Source of the DNA: Parachryseolinea silvisoli
Lineage (GTDB): Bacteria; Bacteroidota; Bacteroidia; Cytophagales; Cyclobacteriaceae
Reading direction: 5' to 3'
Assembly: GCF_021190955.1 (NCBI RefSeq)
Contig: NZ_JAIOAO010000007.1
Span: forward strand, 1-64,000
DNA: 64,000 nucleotides
This document shows, piece after piece, positions 62,211 to 64,000 of the stretch. Below the pieces are notes generated by a model. The model was not told the origin of the DNA and did not search any database. It was given only the letters and a program-made list of their open reading frames with translations. The translations under genes were made by a program, and so were the position numbers. Numbering within the stretch: the stretch's first letter is position 1; each line of letters begins with the position of its first letter.

Positions 62211-62510
62211 ATGCCATTTGCTGCAAGAATAACCGATCTGCATGTGTGTCCCATGGTCACACCCGGTCTTCCGCCCATCCCGCATGTTGGAGGTCCGGTG
62301 ATTGGTCCCGGCGCACCGACGGTACTCATCGGGAAACTTCCCGCCGCTGTGCTGGGAGATTCCTGCGTGTGCACCGGTCCGCCCGATTCCATTATGAAGG
62401 GATCGGCCACGGTGATGATTGGCGGTAAACCAGCGGCGCGCATGGGCGACACCACCGCCCACGGCGGACAGATTGCATTGGGATGTCCCACAGTAATGAT
62501 CGGCGGATAG
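62211..62510 (+). CDS. PAAR spike-tip protein (Afp10-like)
   Basis: 99 aa, a bare PAAR domain: ARITDLHVCPM, PPIPHVGGPVIGPGAPTVLI, AAVLGDSCVC, VMIGGKPAARMGDTTAHGG and GCPTVMIGG. The His and Cys residues at the expected places suggest a metal-bound tip sharpening the spike. There is no toxin extension, so cargo must travel by another route, such as the tube lumen. Confidence 0.95.
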   Translation: MPFAARITDLHVCPMVTPGLPPIPHVGGPVIGPGAPTVLIGKLPAAVLGDSCVCTGPPDSIMKGSATVMIGGKPAARMGDTTAHGGQIALGCPTVMIGG

Positions 62511-62529
62511 ACACAAAACGATACGGGGT

Positions 62530-62946
62530 ATGCAAGACAATACATTCCTGGGCAGAGGCTGGTCGTTCCCACCGCGGTTCGACTTTGTACGCAACGCGGT
62601 AGTGATGGTAGAAGAAGACGAAGACATCGCCGAGAGCCTGCGACTGATCCTTTCTACCATGCAAGGCGAACGGATCATGGACCCGAAATTCGGGAGCACG
62701 CTGGCTACGTTCGTCTTCGACAGCATCGACAGCCTGTTTATCAACCGCATCAAAGACAGCATCCGTACGGCGATCCTTCACCACGAGCCCCGCGTCACCC
62801 TGGATGAGATCACGGTAAACACAACGCAGGCCAGCGAGGGCGTAGTGTATGCAACGTTATTCTACACCATTCGAAAAATAAATGTACGGAGTAATATGGT
62901 ATACCCATTTTACTTTAAAGAAGGAACAAACATACAGCACCCTTAA
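62530..62946 (+). CDS. gp25-like baseplate protein (Afp9-like)
   Basis: 138 aa of the GPW/gp25 family: FLGRGWSFPPRF, VVMVEEDEDIAESLRLILST, QGERIMDPKFGSTLATFVFD and HEPRVTLDEITVN. It forms part of the baseplate wedge that starts sheath assembly. It begins 19 bp after the PAAR gene and ends 12 bp before the Afp11-like gene. Confidence 0.94.
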   Translation: MQDNTFLGRGWSFPPRFDFVRNAVVMVEEDEDIAESLRLILSTMQGERIMDPKFGSTLATFVFDSIDSLFINRIKDSIRTAILHHEPRVTLDEITVNTTQASEGVVYATLFYTIRKINVRSNMVYPFYFKEGTNIQHP

Positions 62947-62958
62947 TATTGAACTGCC

Positions 62959-64000
62959 ATGCGTGCGCCGGATGAGAATGTCGATATACCCTGGGAGGAT
63001 GTGCACGATCCGTACGGTTCGTCGCGCAACCGGCGCTTTGCGGCAGCGCTGCATCCGGAGTACTTTAAAATAGACGAACGAACGCTGGCCGACTTCCTGG
63101 TATTTGCCGAGCAATATGCCGCCTATGTCTATGCCGATGCACCCGATGTATCCGGCGACGCCACCACGTGGCAAAATTTCTTTGGTGGTAGCATTATCGT
63201 CTTTCTGGCCAGGCTGTGTTCTGGCAAGCCGGTTCGCACCGTTACGTATGATATTCTGTCCGGCGCGGCCACGCCACCCCATCATGTTCTGCACAAACTT
63301 AACAACTTTGTGCGCTATGCCGGCAGCCTGCCGGGCGCCCTGCCACCCTCCTTAGAAAAACAAACAAACAGCAAGAAGATCAGCCACCTGCTGTTTCAGC
63401 TTGACGAACTGAAGGCGGCGATGGATCGGGTGATCCAATCCTGCCGGCAAGCCGGCATCGTTATTGACTATGCCACGAAGGATACATCCGCTCCAGCGGA
63501 AGGAGACGATGCCACGCAACAACATACTACTGCTGTAGACGCTTCGCTGGACATGTTCCTGTCGTTATCCCATAAAGTAACAGAGAGTGCGCAAAATCTA
63601 CTGCACGAATTTATCTACGATTACCAGGAGCACGACCCTGCCCTTGCACTCTATGTTTCCTTCCTAAAGCTTTACGCTTACGCCCAGGAAGATCTCAACA
63701 AGATTACGGGCAAGCACCTGGACTATTTTTTCTACGACCTGCTGCAGCAGAAACATAAGCCGTCCGAGCCCGACGAGGTATACGTATGCGTTCGTTTGTC
63801 AGACCACGTCGAAACTGCAGCGATCGAAAGAGGAACATTATTCAACGCCAACCTGGATGAAGAAGGACTGGACTGTCTCTATGCGGCAAAAGACTACGCC
63901 TCGGTAAACCAAACCCAGGTTGTCGCCCTGGGATCCTTTTACCCTGCCCGAAAAGGTGAGATCGGTATTGAGCCGTACTATGAATTCATATCGGCTATTT
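62959..64000 (+). CDS. Baseplate J-like protein, N-terminal part (Afp11-like), cut by the window
   Basis: ATG 62959, open through the end of the window (347 codons seen, 3' end missing). The start (RFAAALHPEYFKIDERTLAD, then FLVFAEQYAAYVY) matches the N-terminal segment of large Afp11-like baseplate proteins of Bacteroidota eCIS. Next come long helical stretches (LLHEFIYDYQEHDPALALYV, YAYAQEDLNKITGKHLDYFF) and a beta region (VCVRLSDHVETAAIERGTLF). The position after gp25 is also as expected. The fold could not be confirmed as gp6/gpJ from this fragment alone. Confidence 0.85.
   Translation, partial: MRAPDENVDIPWEDVHDPYGSSRNRRFAAALHPEYFKIDERTLADFLVFAEQYAAYVYADAPDVSGDATTWQNFFGGSIIVFLARLCSGKPVRTVTYDILSGAATPPHHVLHKLNNFVRYAGSLPGALPPSLEKQTNSKKISHLLFQLDELKAAMDRVIQSCRQAGIVIDYATKDTSAPAEGDDATQQHTTAVDASLDMFLSLSHKVTESAQNLLHEFIYDYQEHDPALALYVSFLKLYAYAQEDLNKITGKHLDYFFYDLLQQKHKPSEPDEVYVCVRLSDHVETAAIERGTLFNANLDEEGLDCLYAAKDYASVNQTQVVALGSFYPARKGEIGIEPYYEFISAI

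Noticed and set aside
57102-64000. Prophage tail or type VI secretion system
   Set aside because: No capsid, portal, terminase or lysis genes and no TssJ/L/M or ClpV; the DUF4157, CIS_TMP, Afp15-like ATPase and DUF4255 genes point to an eCIS.

Overview
The window looks like chromosomal DNA of a Bacteroidota bacterium, most likely a Cytophagales relative with GC near 50%. The evidence is Bacteroidota-style promoters (TTTG, about 20 nt, TAnnTTTG, clearest upstream of smc), few Shine-Dalgarno sites, lipoproteins with acidic residues after the lipid cysteine, a lipoprotein TamA variant (TamL) beside a TrmH-type methyltransferase, a fused E1 alpha/beta ketoacid dehydrogenase, and families such as DUF5908, DUF4407 and DUF4255. 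The genus is an inference.

Left part (1-16.1 kb, minus strand): one long gene train. It runs OmpH/Skp-like protein, lipoprotein, then three large secreted Rhs/YD-repeat proteins (about 1996, 1053 and 1722 aa), ending in a small gene that overlaps the last Rhs gene by ATGA. The Rhs sequence appears split between the second and third proteins. The third has gained a signal peptide, a plant-like leucine-rich-repeat block and a LamG-type domain, and ends in an unrecognised tail behind the Rhs core. The last small gene is a candidate immunity gene.

Middle part (16.1-42.0 kb): mostly housekeeping or single genes. These are two small secreted or lipid-anchored unknowns, a DUF6266-like protein, smc, a TrmH/SpoU methyltransferase with tamL divergent 9 bp away, fused E1 dehydrogenase, hemF, a histidine kinase, two divergent FtsX/MacB-type permeases, a DUF2167 protein, a double-domain VOC protein, three small unknowns and an MlrC-like M81 lipoprotein. 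Two clear terminator hairpins separate convergent genes.

Right part (42.1 kb to the end, all plus strand): an extracellular contractile injection system (eCIS) locus of the Afp/PVC/AlgoCIS kind. It encodes a DUF4157 protein, a very large tape-measure protein (2010 aa), an AAA+ ATPase (Afp15-like), a five-gene block of unusual proteins, a DUF4255 terminator (Afp16-like), a 344-aa unknown, one sheath protein, two tube proteins, a 56-aa DUF5908 protein, LysM adaptor (Afp7-like), VgrG-like spike (Afp8-like), PAAR tip (Afp10-like), gp25 (Afp9-like) and the start of a large baseplate protein (Afp11-like) cut by the window edge. No capsid, terminase or T6SS membrane-complex genes are visible.

The most novel part is the five-gene block at 50.28-55.33 kb between the ATPase and the cap gene. 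It encodes a soluble protein with an Ig-like domain, a DUF4407 membrane protein with a long coiled coil, a secreted two-domain beta protein, a GH18 chitinase-fold protein whose catalytic glutamate is Asn and which carries three C-terminal membrane spans, and a two-span small membrane protein. Several of these genes overlap or nearly abut, and a promoter-like site precedes the block. I infer an envelope module that could tie this injection system to the producing cell or serve its release; this is untested.
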